A stretch of 32,762 nt of DNA from a virus, in IMG/VR virus record IMGVR_UViG_3300021373_002013, positions 1 through 32,762 of that record; one strand, given 5' to 3'. Below, one piece after another: positions 8,001 through 16,000 of this stretch. Numbering within the stretch: position 1 is the stretch's first letter; each line of letters starts with the position of its first letter. The position numbers were made by a program, and so were the translations under genes. The notes beneath the pieces were generated by a model. The model was not told where the DNA came from. It saw only the letters and a list, made by a program, of their open reading frames with translations, and made no database searches.

Positions 8001-9053
8001 CTTGCTTAATATAGCCTCTTCTTTTAATTTATATTCATCAAAGTTTGATTTATATTGATTAAATTCATTTTTAGAAATTAACCTACCGTCTTCTAATTGT
8101 AATAATTCACTTTCAGGAACTCCTAATGTTTTAAAATTATAATTTGGGTCTTTTACTTTGTCAGTAAAGCTTTGAATTTCATCGCCTAATTTTTTATTTT
8201 GATTATATAAATCTTCAACTTTTTGTGAAAATTTCATATAATTTTCAATATCTTTTTTTACATTAGCTTTTTCAGATTCAAATTTTTCGTAATCTGGCTT
8301 TAAAACTTTACTAGATGGAATATTAATATTACCAGAAATACTAGTAAATCCTCCAACTTTTTCGTATTTTTTATATTCAGGATCTTTGTCTAAAATTTGA
8401 TCAACGTTATATTTAAACTTATCAAGCTTGTATTTGTTTTTTAATTGGTTTAGTAATTCTAAATCTAACTCTTCGCCCTCTAAGCCTTCCTCATTTTTTA
8501 TTTTTAGTCTTCTTTGCTTTAATTCTTTTTCAGAAATATCCAACGATCTTTCATATTCAAAATATTTAGATTGTGTAGATGGAATATTAATATTGCCAGA
8601 AACACTAGTAAATCCCTGTATAATTTCAGTTTTTTCGTTAAAAATATCAAAATTAGGGTTATCATCTGTACCAAATAATCTTTCCATTTCCGTATTTTGA
8701 TCGTCTGTAAGTTTTGCTTTTTCAAGCATAACAGAAGTATCTTTACTTATAGATGGAGCAACAGATATATCCTTTACGGTTGTTGGAGTTGGTGTTGATT
8801 TTTTTATATCTTCAATGGTTAAGCCTTGAAGCTCATTGCCTATTTGAGTTGGCATCGCGGGTGATGCCGAAGAAATATTTCCCGAATTTAAATCCGTATT
8901 GGATGCTTTGTTTTCTTCCACAGCCGCACCCGGTGTTGTGGACGATTGCTTTCCCTCAGAACCATCGTATTTTTCGTATCCTGGAAATAAGCCTAACTGA
9001 GACTCCTCAACTTCGTATATCTCACCCTCCCATTTAATTTTAAATTTATCCAT
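2055..9053 (-). CDS. Giant polyvalent ejection protein with metallopeptidase-like and nuclease-like sites
   Basis: This 2332-residue protein is third in an ejection cassette, the place of T7 gp16, but much longer. Residues 1-130 are acidic and Ser/Thr/Pro-rich. A GFTSxSGNINIPS motif occurs at 147 and again at 235, with coiled-coil segments around it. A Gly/Ala-rich hydrophobic stretch (about 465-500) and more hydrophobic segments up to about 640 could insert in membranes. HEISH at 893-897, followed by AEE at 954-956, fits a gluzincin-type zinc peptidase. An ALEYFVAKELEAL helix, D1462, E1475 and K1477 (E-I-K) match a PD-(D/E)XK nuclease core. The last 370 residues are helical and resemble the shared carboxyl region of large phage polyvalent proteins. 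I infer entry into the host with the DNA. Enzyme activity is not shown, and the boundaries are approximate. Confidence 0.9.
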   Translation of the reverse strand: MDKFKIKWEGEIYEVEESQLGLFPGYEKYDGSEGKQSSTTPGAAVEENKASNTDLNSGNISSASPAMPTQIGNELQGLTIEDIKKSTPTPTTVKDISVAPSISKDTSVMLEKAKLTDDQNTEMERLFGTDDNPNFDIFNEKTEIIQGFTSVSGNINIPSTQSKYFEYERSLDISEKELKQRRLKIKNEEGLEGEELDLELLNQLKNKYKLDKFKYNVDQILDKDPEYKKYEKVGGFTSISGNINIPSSKVLKPDYEKFESEKANVKKDIENYMKFSQKVEDLYNQNKKLGDEIQSFTDKVKDPNYNFKTLGVPESELLQLEDGRLISKNEFNQYKSNFDEYKLKEEAILSKLPYLKTQGADIQQMAISADLLSKDYDHFNKHLAKIGTGLGSAMVYGLNYSTRISTILFEDDEEQKEKTLKALDERDLVWSNYVDATMNKYSPDIKFKDAFKDGNFGRFLGQEISTQLPIFASMAASGGLASFAGAGAAGQTIAAGVAASLPSAGEQYATMTKQDALDPMSSRSVGEKMLISSGYGMAEGLFGVAPSYLLLRNTFNALSKSGRKVAKDGMMSYFGQQIAAPVFIESGGESLTTMTQNILTGRPTFENVDHSAFSGAMFSVLMNSAPATAGMFMQKFGDVDKYKEFRANNNKINEIKQSMANLDENSSTFKSFEQQVKTLTEANENILSNISNKINEKISKEAFQGYMDITSKQETLRSEASKILNDNKLTNKQKKLALNILQSEFNNLQEVRDLFRSEESFGNEFSLLKVSDNKKYNSYIQKAKDSFEFYNTNTSETKVFQKASELYFEDKFDESVASSRKIKGLNNEFKSFQTNDQLLDYVTKVGANIDQNTINKFKKGITNGIQFKLKGKSYELISKENSVRNERAGTGYHEISHGALFESLGIKSDQYKPIAEQIEKWLKVNNKKVYDQIFGVEFKGKRIRGAQSADITNAEEIVVNFLERVAEGKIKPDNIKNKTFLGSIAESMNLVAGTKINFKGQTDAINLLINFGQRIKDGTLDKTDLIKLKAGLSDLIIEADKKVQAEPELKIAASDSQAIQTMFENKGEDAIMSIANNKYIKQEIQKIVNKYKDVPKFSEMKEDFEMALVSDPVYGILGSLRKYDVTRNPVLASHILFRLKQKSKTIASQMFETKFTEDVSEAKSVTNDVTDPEILNQRESLRTSLGLTESIVNKVKNSVIKTFGTKLPSVKSKDFRKKLQKAFRTELKPTIAKFLGRGVDYKQFLQVNFDLLYSIIPQSTLNKRFKPFAEPVLDENGKQKREKTAQGNPIFRKKKIKNKEFVNYFLGEDVGRSTQGTRKTALAEALAEEIAFDATLDVIRDPEIQDKIQSIVEMQGEQFDDNYLSQVAKEIDRATDFKFSDSATIIELINSLDGIALQENFNIFWAALLAGQQKYKGLDLSKRKGQALEYFVAKELEALVPNIKILNLSELEQLKTGDTGIDIAVELNGKKYGFEIKNSISDKIGSTNGKVKIKKEFGEEIANEMFAEADKITNKIIEEFNKAKISYELDSEGFVITDKFHPTEKDANNKPLKIEKWLQKRISRTSVKTLPTVAPIVKLYKNKGDQYMYFGDKGWVSLGVNPLKLKIQDIYDFGLDTVIKTSLTAQSRANNTKTKFDIRAYLFFGNNDAVVKPKTIEAGPQTAEVFTNIKPSESIDLNVEFNDILENSTKIESRKRYARAKATVAGKDKGRFDIIGIPPSAQDFMGLMYKFIGKGKEGDRQIKWIEKNITDLYAQAMVDISNTRVKMADKYNEITKLSKLSPKDLNEKVPGEPFTVDQAIRVYIWTQNGFEIDGLSQIDKKELNKFVAKDNSLRNFANNLMTINEDGYIKPDKNWLAGNINTDLLQGLNTDSRKQALEKWQQNVDIIFSETNLNKLEAAYGKKYRLALENMLERMKTGTNRKSKGGDALTNRLVDWINGSVGTIMFFNSRSAVLQTISAVNYLNWNDNNPLKAAAAFANQPQYWKDVMFLMNSDYLVTRRNGLKINVNEADIAEIAAESGNKAKAFVAKILKLGFLPTQIADSFAISSGGATFYRNRINSYIKDGMSKTEAEQKAFLDFREISEESQQSSRPDRISQQQASELGRVILAFANTPSQYARIMQKAASDLINRRGDDKTNISKIMYYGVIQNIMFNALQQALFAMMFGNDPDDELLKNKSARIANGMADSLLRGIGFHGAVISTLKNVIIKMADKGSPQDTAIELLNLSPPISSKIKKVVSANRTFQWNKKEIKEKGFAIDNPAALALGNLVSASTNIPLDRGIKKITNIKDALDSENEDWMRIANALGWAKWELEWKQPKKKKRKSTKKIKIY
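8312..8351. repeat. 40-base direct repeat in the giant gene, copy 2
   Basis: This stretch matches 8576-8615 at 38 of 40 bases in the same orientation. It encodes the second GFTSxSGNINIPS motif (protein residues 235-247). The copies are 264 bases apart, exactly 88 codons, so the frame is kept. Confidence 0.9.
8576..8615. repeat. 40-base direct repeat in the giant gene, copy 1
   Basis: This is the partner of 8312-8351 with two mismatches. It encodes the first GFTSxSGNINIPS motif (protein residues 147-159). The near-identity at DNA level, in third codon positions too, suggests a recent duplication or gene conversion. Confidence 0.9.
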
Positions 9054-9057
9054 ATAA

Positions 9058-10941
9058 TTATAGTTTTAATGCTTCTCTTTGAAACCACTTCATTGATGCC
9101 AACTGAGGATAGTTTTTTGCTAAAGATTGAATTGCTTGTTTTCTCGATAAACCTTGATTTTGTGCGTATTTATTTATAACATAAGGTCTAAATTTTGCCA
9201 TTCTATTATCAGATAAACTTGAAGGGTTTTGTATATATTTAAAATAAAATTGCTGATCAAAATAAGTTTTATAAGCTTGAGACTTTGTGCTTTCATTTAA
9301 TTCGCTTTCTTTGCCTTGTAATCTTTTGTAAAACTTTTCAAGATCGTAGGGGTCGAACATGTCAAACTTTAAACTTTTCCTTGGCCCTTGTTCCATCACT
9401 GCGTTTGGTAAATTCATCAACGCTTGATTTTTTTCATCTTCACTTTTTGTTGCGTAATCAGGGCTGCTAATTAATTCTTTATATTCTTTACTATTTTTAT
9501 CAATACCAGAAACTAACTTACTTTTTGGTTGAAAAGATAAAGTTAAAATACCTTGAGCATTTATATTAGAGCTTTCTACACTTCTTACTACACCACCGTC
9601 ACTTATTTCATTTATACCCGATAAATTATAATCCATAATAGACCCTTTAAATTCATCACCATCTGTTTTTTCTCTATTTGAGCTAAAATTATTGCCAGGA
9701 TTTGCAACTATGTTTTGTATTTCTGAACTTATATCAAAAGTCCTATTCATCATTTGTTGAGGATATAATTTACTTGCATCATTACCACCACCGCCACCGC
9801 TGCCGGTTCCAGTGTTAGTGCTATCTTGTGGAGCTTTATAAAATTGATCTAATACACCTTCATTTTCAATTTGATTTATAGCATACTGTGCTACTATTTC
9901 TGATTTGCCCCTTTGGGATTGTTTAAAAATATCTTGAGCAGTTTTTTCATCAACACCTAATGTTTGTTGAATTTCTTTAGAGCCAATATTCATAGGCAGG
10001 TCTAAAATTCTTTCAACTTGATCGGTAGTTAATTTACCCCCCAGTGCATTATTCATTATTTCAATCTTTTTTTCTTGAGAAATATCAACATGATTATTAT
10101 ATATATCATTAGCAAGAGATAATTCATTTCTAGTCATGTTTTCCTTATCTAACCCCATAGAATTATATACTGTTCTTTTGACTTCATCCATAGCTATTTG
10201 ATAGCTGGTCTCTTTATTATTTGCTTTATCCGCTGTGACTAAATTTTTTAAATTAGCCATCGATCTATTTTTTGCTGATTTTAAATAATCGTCCTTTTTG
10301 CCGTCAATAATTTCTCTTTGCTCTTTGCCAGATGATGTAAAAATAGTTTGTAAAAGTTCTGGTGAATATTTTTTGCCGTTAACTATCATGTAACTTTCAA
10401 ACTTACCTAATTGTTTATTATAAGTAAAACTAGGTTTTGATGTGCCCATTTTTATAGCATCATAAATAGCCTTTTTTTCTTTATACTTTGCTGCGCCCCG
10501 GTCCTCATCTTCGTTAATATCTAAACCGGAAGTATATACATAGTCCATTACTGTATTTATGGGAGTAACAGCGGATTGAAAACTATTTTGCGCATCTCTC
10601 AACCCTTTTTTATCCAGTCTGTTTTCTTTAGGCATTGAGAATAAACCACCTAAGCCTTTTTTAGTAGGTTGTTCAACTTTTAAAGCTTCAGAATAAAATT
10701 GTTCTAATGCTTGATTTATTTGTTCTTTTGTTTGTGTGCCATTATCTACAGCGGCTTGCAATTCTTTTTCCATTGCTTCTCCTTGCTCATAAATAGAATC
10801 TTCATATTCTTTTCTATCAGCAATCATTTCTTCGCCTTTTTGTATACCAGCTTGTAACCCTTTATTAAAAGTTTCTGTAAAAGCTTTTACGCCTGCAGTA
10901 TAATCTACTGTATATGATTTTGGATTTTCGTATGCTCCCAT
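9058..10941 (-). CDS. Internal virion / ejection protein, T7 gp15-like position
   Basis: The protein has 627 residues, is mostly helical and charged, and has no signal peptide or clear membrane helix. Residues 1-110 look like a coiled coil with repeated Glu/Lys heptads. A flexible Gly-rich linker (GTGSGGGGGND, about 375-387) separates the helical first part from a second part with more beta strands. The tail (about 590-627) is helical, ending in MKWFQREALKL. It lies six bases after the 277-residue Gly-zipper protein and four bases before the giant protein. A mid-sized, mainly helical protein in this middle place matches the layout of T7 gp15, which helps form the channel that carries DNA across the envelope. 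I infer the role from context and composition; no sequence motif proves it. Confidence 0.82.
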   Translation of the reverse strand: MGAYENPKSYTVDYTAGVKAFTETFNKGLQAGIQKGEEMIADRKEYEDSIYEQGEAMEKELQAAVDNGTQTKEQINQALEQFYSEALKVEQPTKKGLGGLFSMPKENRLDKKGLRDAQNSFQSAVTPINTVMDYVYTSGLDINEDEDRGAAKYKEKKAIYDAIKMGTSKPSFTYNKQLGKFESYMIVNGKKYSPELLQTIFTSSGKEQREIIDGKKDDYLKSAKNRSMANLKNLVTADKANNKETSYQIAMDEVKRTVYNSMGLDKENMTRNELSLANDIYNNHVDISQEKKIEIMNNALGGKLTTDQVERILDLPMNIGSKEIQQTLGVDEKTAQDIFKQSQRGKSEIVAQYAINQIENEGVLDQFYKAPQDSTNTGTGSGGGGGNDASKLYPQQMMNRTFDISSEIQNIVANPGNNFSSNREKTDGDEFKGSIMDYNLSGINEISDGGVVRSVESSNINAQGILTLSFQPKSKLVSGIDKNSKEYKELISSPDYATKSEDEKNQALMNLPNAVMEQGPRKSLKFDMFDPYDLEKFYKRLQGKESELNESTKSQAYKTYFDQQFYFKYIQNPSSLSDNRMAKFRPYVINKYAQNQGLSRKQAIQSLAKNYPQLASMKWFQREALKL

Positions 10942-10947
10942 GATTTA

Positions 10948-11781
10948 TTAAAAGTATTTTTTTGGAAATATGTTCGAGCTTGGTATGTTTGCCGTTAACC
11001 CTCCGGTGAACTTATTAGGATCTAAAATATCACTAAAGCCACTTTTTGAGCCCCCTAATGATAATCCATTTCCGCCACCAGACATACCTGGCGCACCACT
11101 TAATGATTTTTTAAACATTCCACCTCCGATTGCGGCACCCGCTAAACTTCCCAACGCTCCAAACGCGGCACTAGACATTTGGCTAGCTTGTTGGCTGTAT
11201 TGAGCGGCTTGCATTGAAGCTTGATCCGCTTTCCCGGCTAATCTATTTAATTTAGCTGTGTCTCTTGTTTCTTGTGCTCCAAATTTAAAAGCTTTACCTT
11301 GTGCTTGCGCGCTTTGAACCCTTGCTGCTTCACTCATTTTCATTTGCTGCATTTTTTGTTCTCCTTGTGCTCTTAATCTTGCATTTTGTGCTTCTTGCTT
11401 TTCTATACCAGCTGCAATACCAGCTTTTGATCTTGCTGCCGCTTGTGCTAAGGCTGTTGCTCCTCCAGCCCCTGCTCCTGTTGCCCTTAATGTATCTAAG
11501 GTACTGGCTAAACTAATATCTGTTTCAGCACCTTGTATTTCTGCTGCTTTTGTAGCTACTTGCAGATTAGCAAAGGGGTTTGTTACCATGCTACTCAAAT
11601 CTTTAACATCTTCATAAGGATTAATAACAGCTTGCCTATTGTTTTCTAAATTTGTAATTTGTTTATTTAGTGCGGCTGCCTGCTCTCTAGCTCTTCTAGC
11701 AGCTCTTCTAGCTTTGCCAGCGCCAAATAAGCTACCTAAAGCTGACACACCTGCCGAAATTCCCATTGCTAAAAAACTCAT
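10948..11781 (-). CDS. Internal virion / ejection protein with glycine-zipper segments, T7 gp14-like
   Basis: This 277-residue protein is rich in Ala, Gly and Gln. Two small-residue hydrophobic segments stand out: residues about 4-22 (LAMGISAGVSALGSLFGAG) and about 203-222 (SAAFGALGSLAGAAIGGGMF). Glycine-zipper stretches like these are common in proteins that phages insert into host membranes at DNA entry, such as T7 gp14 and P22 gp7. Between them is a long Ala/Gln/Arg-rich helix, including a basic ARRAARRAREQ stretch. The last 50 residues are Gly/Ser-rich and probably disordered. It is the first and smallest of three consecutive ejection-type genes, directly after the tail stabilisation genes, which is the usual place. 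Confidence in the role is moderate to high. Confidence 0.85.
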   Translation of the reverse strand: MSFLAMGISAGVSALGSLFGAGKARRAARRAREQAAALNKQITNLENNRQAVINPYEDVKDLSSMVTNPFANLQVATKAAEIQGAETDISLASTLDTLRATGAGAGGATALAQAAARSKAGIAAGIEKQEAQNARLRAQGEQKMQQMKMSEAARVQSAQAQGKAFKFGAQETRDTAKLNRLAGKADQASMQAAQYSQQASQMSSAAFGALGSLAGAAIGGGMFKKSLSGAPGMSGGGNGLSLGGSKSGFSDILDPNKFTGGLTANIPSSNIFPKKYF

Positions 11782-11792
11782 ATATTTTTATT

Positions 11793-13037
11793 TTAATTTG
11801 ATGATAATACCGTTTCAGATGAAACAGCAAATAATTCTTTTTTCGATGTTTCTGCCGTCTGCGTTTCAAAAATAGATGACATATACATTCCTTTTATTCC
11901 TGATATAGCTTCTCCAAATATTACTTCATTTTCGTCAATATCTGAATTATTCTGCAAATATGACATATATTTGTTTTCTTTTTTGTTAAAAGATTGAATG
12001 CCAGGTAAATCATAATCTAAACTACTGTTATAACTGGCTATATCATAAGCTTTATCTGTATACAAACTATCGTCTGTATCTGTTTTTATATTATTAACTT
12101 TCCAACCAGTTGATCCTTCGTAAGATAAATTTTTAAATATTTTAACTGCAGATGGAGTGTTATTTAATATTAAATTTACTTTAGAAGTGTTGCTAACATT
12201 ATAAAAATTATTATAATTTGTAGTTTGATAATGTTTATAAATATTAGGACCGTTGAATGTGTATAATATATTTTTTAATGTAAATCCAGCATTAGGCTTA
12301 TAAGTATAAAAACTTGTCCATCCTTTGGAAGACTCATCGTAGCCTAATGTATAATATGTTGAATCATTTTGTAACGATAATACATACTGATCTTTTACAT
12401 TATCGTATATACCAATTACTTTATCTGCTGTTTTTAAATTATCTTTAAACCAGCTTCGCATACCGTAATATGATATTTCAGTATGTCCATCTCTCGTTAA
12501 TCTTACAACAACTCCTCTTTTTTTATCAGCAAAATATTTCATTCCGCCTTTTATTGCAAAGCTTTCAGGATTTTTGCTAATACCATATCTTCCTAAGAAA
12601 GGTATTACTTGACCAATAACTATATTACTTAAAGATTTTATTGAACTGCCTTCAGCTGTAAAAACAGCATCTTTATCTATTAAAGCCCTGCTTACTTTAT
12701 CTTCTTGAAAAATTAAAAGATTGGTATCTTCAGCATGTAGCTTTTGTATACTACCTTGTGAACTATCAACTGCTTTAGTATTTGATTTACCTATACTAAA
12801 TTCATTTAATTTATTTATACCTGTTTTTGAATTGTAAATGCCAGAATATATTAAAGCGTTTTTTCTTCTTCTTTCGGCATAATTTTCGTCAGTAGCAAAA
12901 GCTCTAGTAGCTAATTCCATAGATTGATTATTAAATCCACCTTTTATTCTGGATTCTTCAATATGAAATTTTCTGCTTGTAACGGCGGGCTTTATAATAA
13001 AGGTGTTAAAATAACCTATTTCTTTTGCTATCCCCAT
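11793..13037 (-). CDS. Tail stabilisation protein, carboxyl part encoded separately
   Basis: The protein has 414 residues. Several short motifs look like the later part of the stabilisation protein of marine and crAss-like podoviruses: FHIEESRIKGGFNN (about 24-37), a RRRKNALIYSGIYNS segment, SIQKLHAEDTNLLIFQEDKV, and GRYGISKNPESFA around residue 150, followed by YYGMRSWFKD. These are beta-propeller-like surroundings by recollection. In those phages I remember them continuing the same polypeptide as the motifs now in the 1073-residue gene upstream. Here a TAG stop and 30 bases separate the two. The protein should sit at the tail hub, closing the channel below the rings. The last 100 residues are divergent. 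The start is well placed and no better upstream start is visible. Confidence 0.82.
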   Translation of the reverse strand: MGIAKEIGYFNTFIIKPAVTSRKFHIEESRIKGGFNNQSMELATRAFATDENYAERRRKNALIYSGIYNSKTGINKLNEFSIGKSNTKAVDSSQGSIQKLHAEDTNLLIFQEDKVSRALIDKDAVFTAEGSSIKSLSNIVIGQVIPFLGRYGISKNPESFAIKGGMKYFADKKRGVVVRLTRDGHTEISYYGMRSWFKDNLKTADKVIGIYDNVKDQYVLSLQNDSTYYTLGYDESSKGWTSFYTYKPNAGFTLKNILYTFNGPNIYKHYQTTNYNNFYNVSNTSKVNLILNNTPSAVKIFKNLSYEGSTGWKVNNIKTDTDDSLYTDKAYDIASYNSSLDYDLPGIQSFNKKENKYMSYLQNNSDIDENEVIFGEAISGIKGMYMSSIFETQTAETSKKELFAVSSETVLSSN

Positions 13038-13067
13038 GTTTTAAATATTACATGTTTTACCACATCT

Positions 13068-16000
13068 CTAAGGTTGACAAGATCTAGAGTTGTTTATCGA
13101 TTGCACAACTCCACCACTATGTCTAACGTTAGCATACAACCCTTGATCAAATTGTCCCCCTATAGGTTGTGTTAGTATAACACCAAAGAATGTAGAGCTT
13201 AAATTAGAATTAGTATATATTGTATCGCCTACTGCTATTGCATCTGGGCCCGCAAGTTGAGGTTTAGTTATGTATAACGTTTGCGTTGATGGTTGACATA
13301 AGCCCGGTGCAGTTGTAGATACTGATTTACTCACTAAAGTTCCTGGCACTATTGTTACATTTACAGTATGTTCATCAAATGAAGGCGCGGAGCCAGTGTG
13401 CCCAGCGTCTGTAACTCTTATTTTTACATTATAAACATTGTTTACGGTACTTGTTGCCATATAAGTATTCAATTGAAGTTGTCCGGGAGTTGGGTTTCCA
13501 GCATCTCCCGTATTTGTTATAGTAAATAAATTACTACTGGTTACGTTTGAACTATTTAATAAAACTTCTTCTATGCTATACACCAGCCCTAAAGTATCTC
13601 TTGTTGTATCTTTGCTTCCATTTTCAGTACCATTAGCTGCATTAAAAAATCCACTATTAATACTGTAATGTAAAGCGTTTGCAGTTGATCCTAATGAATT
13701 TGAAAAAGTTGGGGCTGCGTTTGTAAGTGTTAAAACTAAATTACCCGTTAGTTGTTCTCCATTACTGTCTGTTACTGTTATTGATACGTTATAAGTTTCT
13801 CCACTACTTCCATAATAAAATACAGGATTAGTAACTCTAAGGTTACCCCCATTTATATCAAAATTATTTCTTAAATCTGTATTTAAATCTGATTGAGCAA
13901 AAACATTATTTAAAACAAACGTTAAACTTGACATTGTACCACCGGATGAATTTGTAGCACCTAAAGCACCAATAACTGTATTAGCAACCGCTCCTTCTGA
14001 AAAAGTAGAAGATGTAATAGTTAATGCGGCTGGTCCACCAGTATTTCCTAAAATTTGTGTATTTAAATCTGAAACTAAACCAGATAAGGATGTTTCATAA
14101 TATATATCTAAAGCAGATTGTATTGGCTCGGTCTCAAAAATTGATAAACCAAGCGTGCCTAAAAAATTTAATGGTTGTTGATTTTTTGGGCTACTATTAA
14201 CGTTAATAGATTTACCATAACCATCTGGCAATTCTGCTAATAAAGGATTTTTACTATAATTATGAAATGGTAAATAAGTGTGACCTGTCGCTTGATCGGC
14301 TCCAGTTTGAGTAGTGTCAAATAACTCTAAACCATGATCCATAGCAGTGCCTATGCTTATAACATCTACTTTACTTTGGTCAGAATTGTATATGTAAGGA
14401 TCCGAATTCGTACCAGCTGGAGTTAATGAAGCATCTATTATAACTGGGAATAACGCAGCCTCACTAGCACTTGTTGTTTCATCAACAACGCCGCCTACAC
14501 CTGGTTTTTTTGGCACTTTATTTATGTTATCTCCATGTAACACTAGCCATGTTCTTTTATCTGTATCACTAAAATACAAACTCGAATGAGCAGATTGCAC
14601 ATTTGAATCTGGTATATTGTCTATAGCGTGAGGGGCGTATACATTATAATACTCTTGTTCTGTTTGTTTTACAACAGCTTTCCAAGAATACCAGCCAAAT
14701 TCATTATTTGACGTATATTGATTTGGTATTATATCGTTGAACTCAATTCTTAAAGCATAACCAGGCCAGGCCCCAGGATCACCAGTATGTACTGGTACTC
14801 TTACTGAAGACTTGTTGGTATCAGAAGGCAAAATAACAGGAGATTGTCTACCGTATTTATCGGAAAGAACTAATCCTACTTGATAAGTACGTCTTGATTT
14901 AACAGATTGATATGGGTATTGTATGTTTAATGTCCCGGTAGATAATCTATTAGCGTAGCCAGCTTCAAAATCAATAGATGGTAAATTATAGTTTTCTTCA
15001 AAATTACCATAAACTAATCTACTGCCAACTATTTCTTGAGCTTTTGCTTTTCTAGGAACGTTATCAAAAACTCTAGTTAGCTGATCTTCTGGTAAAGTTT
15101 TAAAAGGTAAAGTTAATCCGTAGTTATAAGTAAATAAACTTCCTACAACGCCGTAAGAAGCATTATTAGTAACATCAGCATCTGTTAAAGATATTTCTGC
15201 AACTGCCTTAATGCCTGGGTTGTCTGCCTCTTTATAAAGTATTTCAATTTTATTTATACCATAATCAGAAGTAACATTTCCTGATGGCAAGCTAACTCTT
15301 AATTGAACTCTACCAACATCATTTATCATGGAATCAATTTCAGTTGTTGAAGCCGCTGAAGATATTTGAGCTGTAGTTAAACCAAGTGAGCCGTTATATG
15401 TTTTAGGTATAAAACATGTTTGTGTAAAAGGAGATATAACTGAATATTCCCCATCTTCAAATTTATATCTATACGCAAATTTTATAAACTCTTCTTCAAT
15501 TCTATCTTCAGAATTTTTAAAATTTAAAGTTGCGCCGTCAGCTACCGTTACAGACTTACTAGTTGTTAAAACTTTAGATGTAGTATTAAAAGATACAACT
15601 GAAGTGTCGTTTGGTACGCCAGTACCCGTTACTATTTGCCCTGGGTATATATCATAATTAGAACTATCAAGGGTAATACTAGTGGCTCCATTAACAGCGC
15701 CATCAACCGTGTCTGTAGTTGTTAATTTTTGCAATCCAGTTTGACTTAATGTAGGGTGTAGAACTTCAGGAGCATTGTATGGGTAATATTTAGCAACGCT
15801 AATTTTTGCTTCTGAATTATAATAAGAAGTATTTCCTAAAGCTTTTGTTATATTTATTTTTCTAGGTTGATTATTATTGTCAGTCCAAAATAATAAATCA
15901 TCAATTATATTAACACCTGTAATTAAATAGCTAGCACTAAAATTTAAAAAATTTGATGCATTATTTATTATTGGTATTGGAGACGAAGTGTCGTTTGTAT

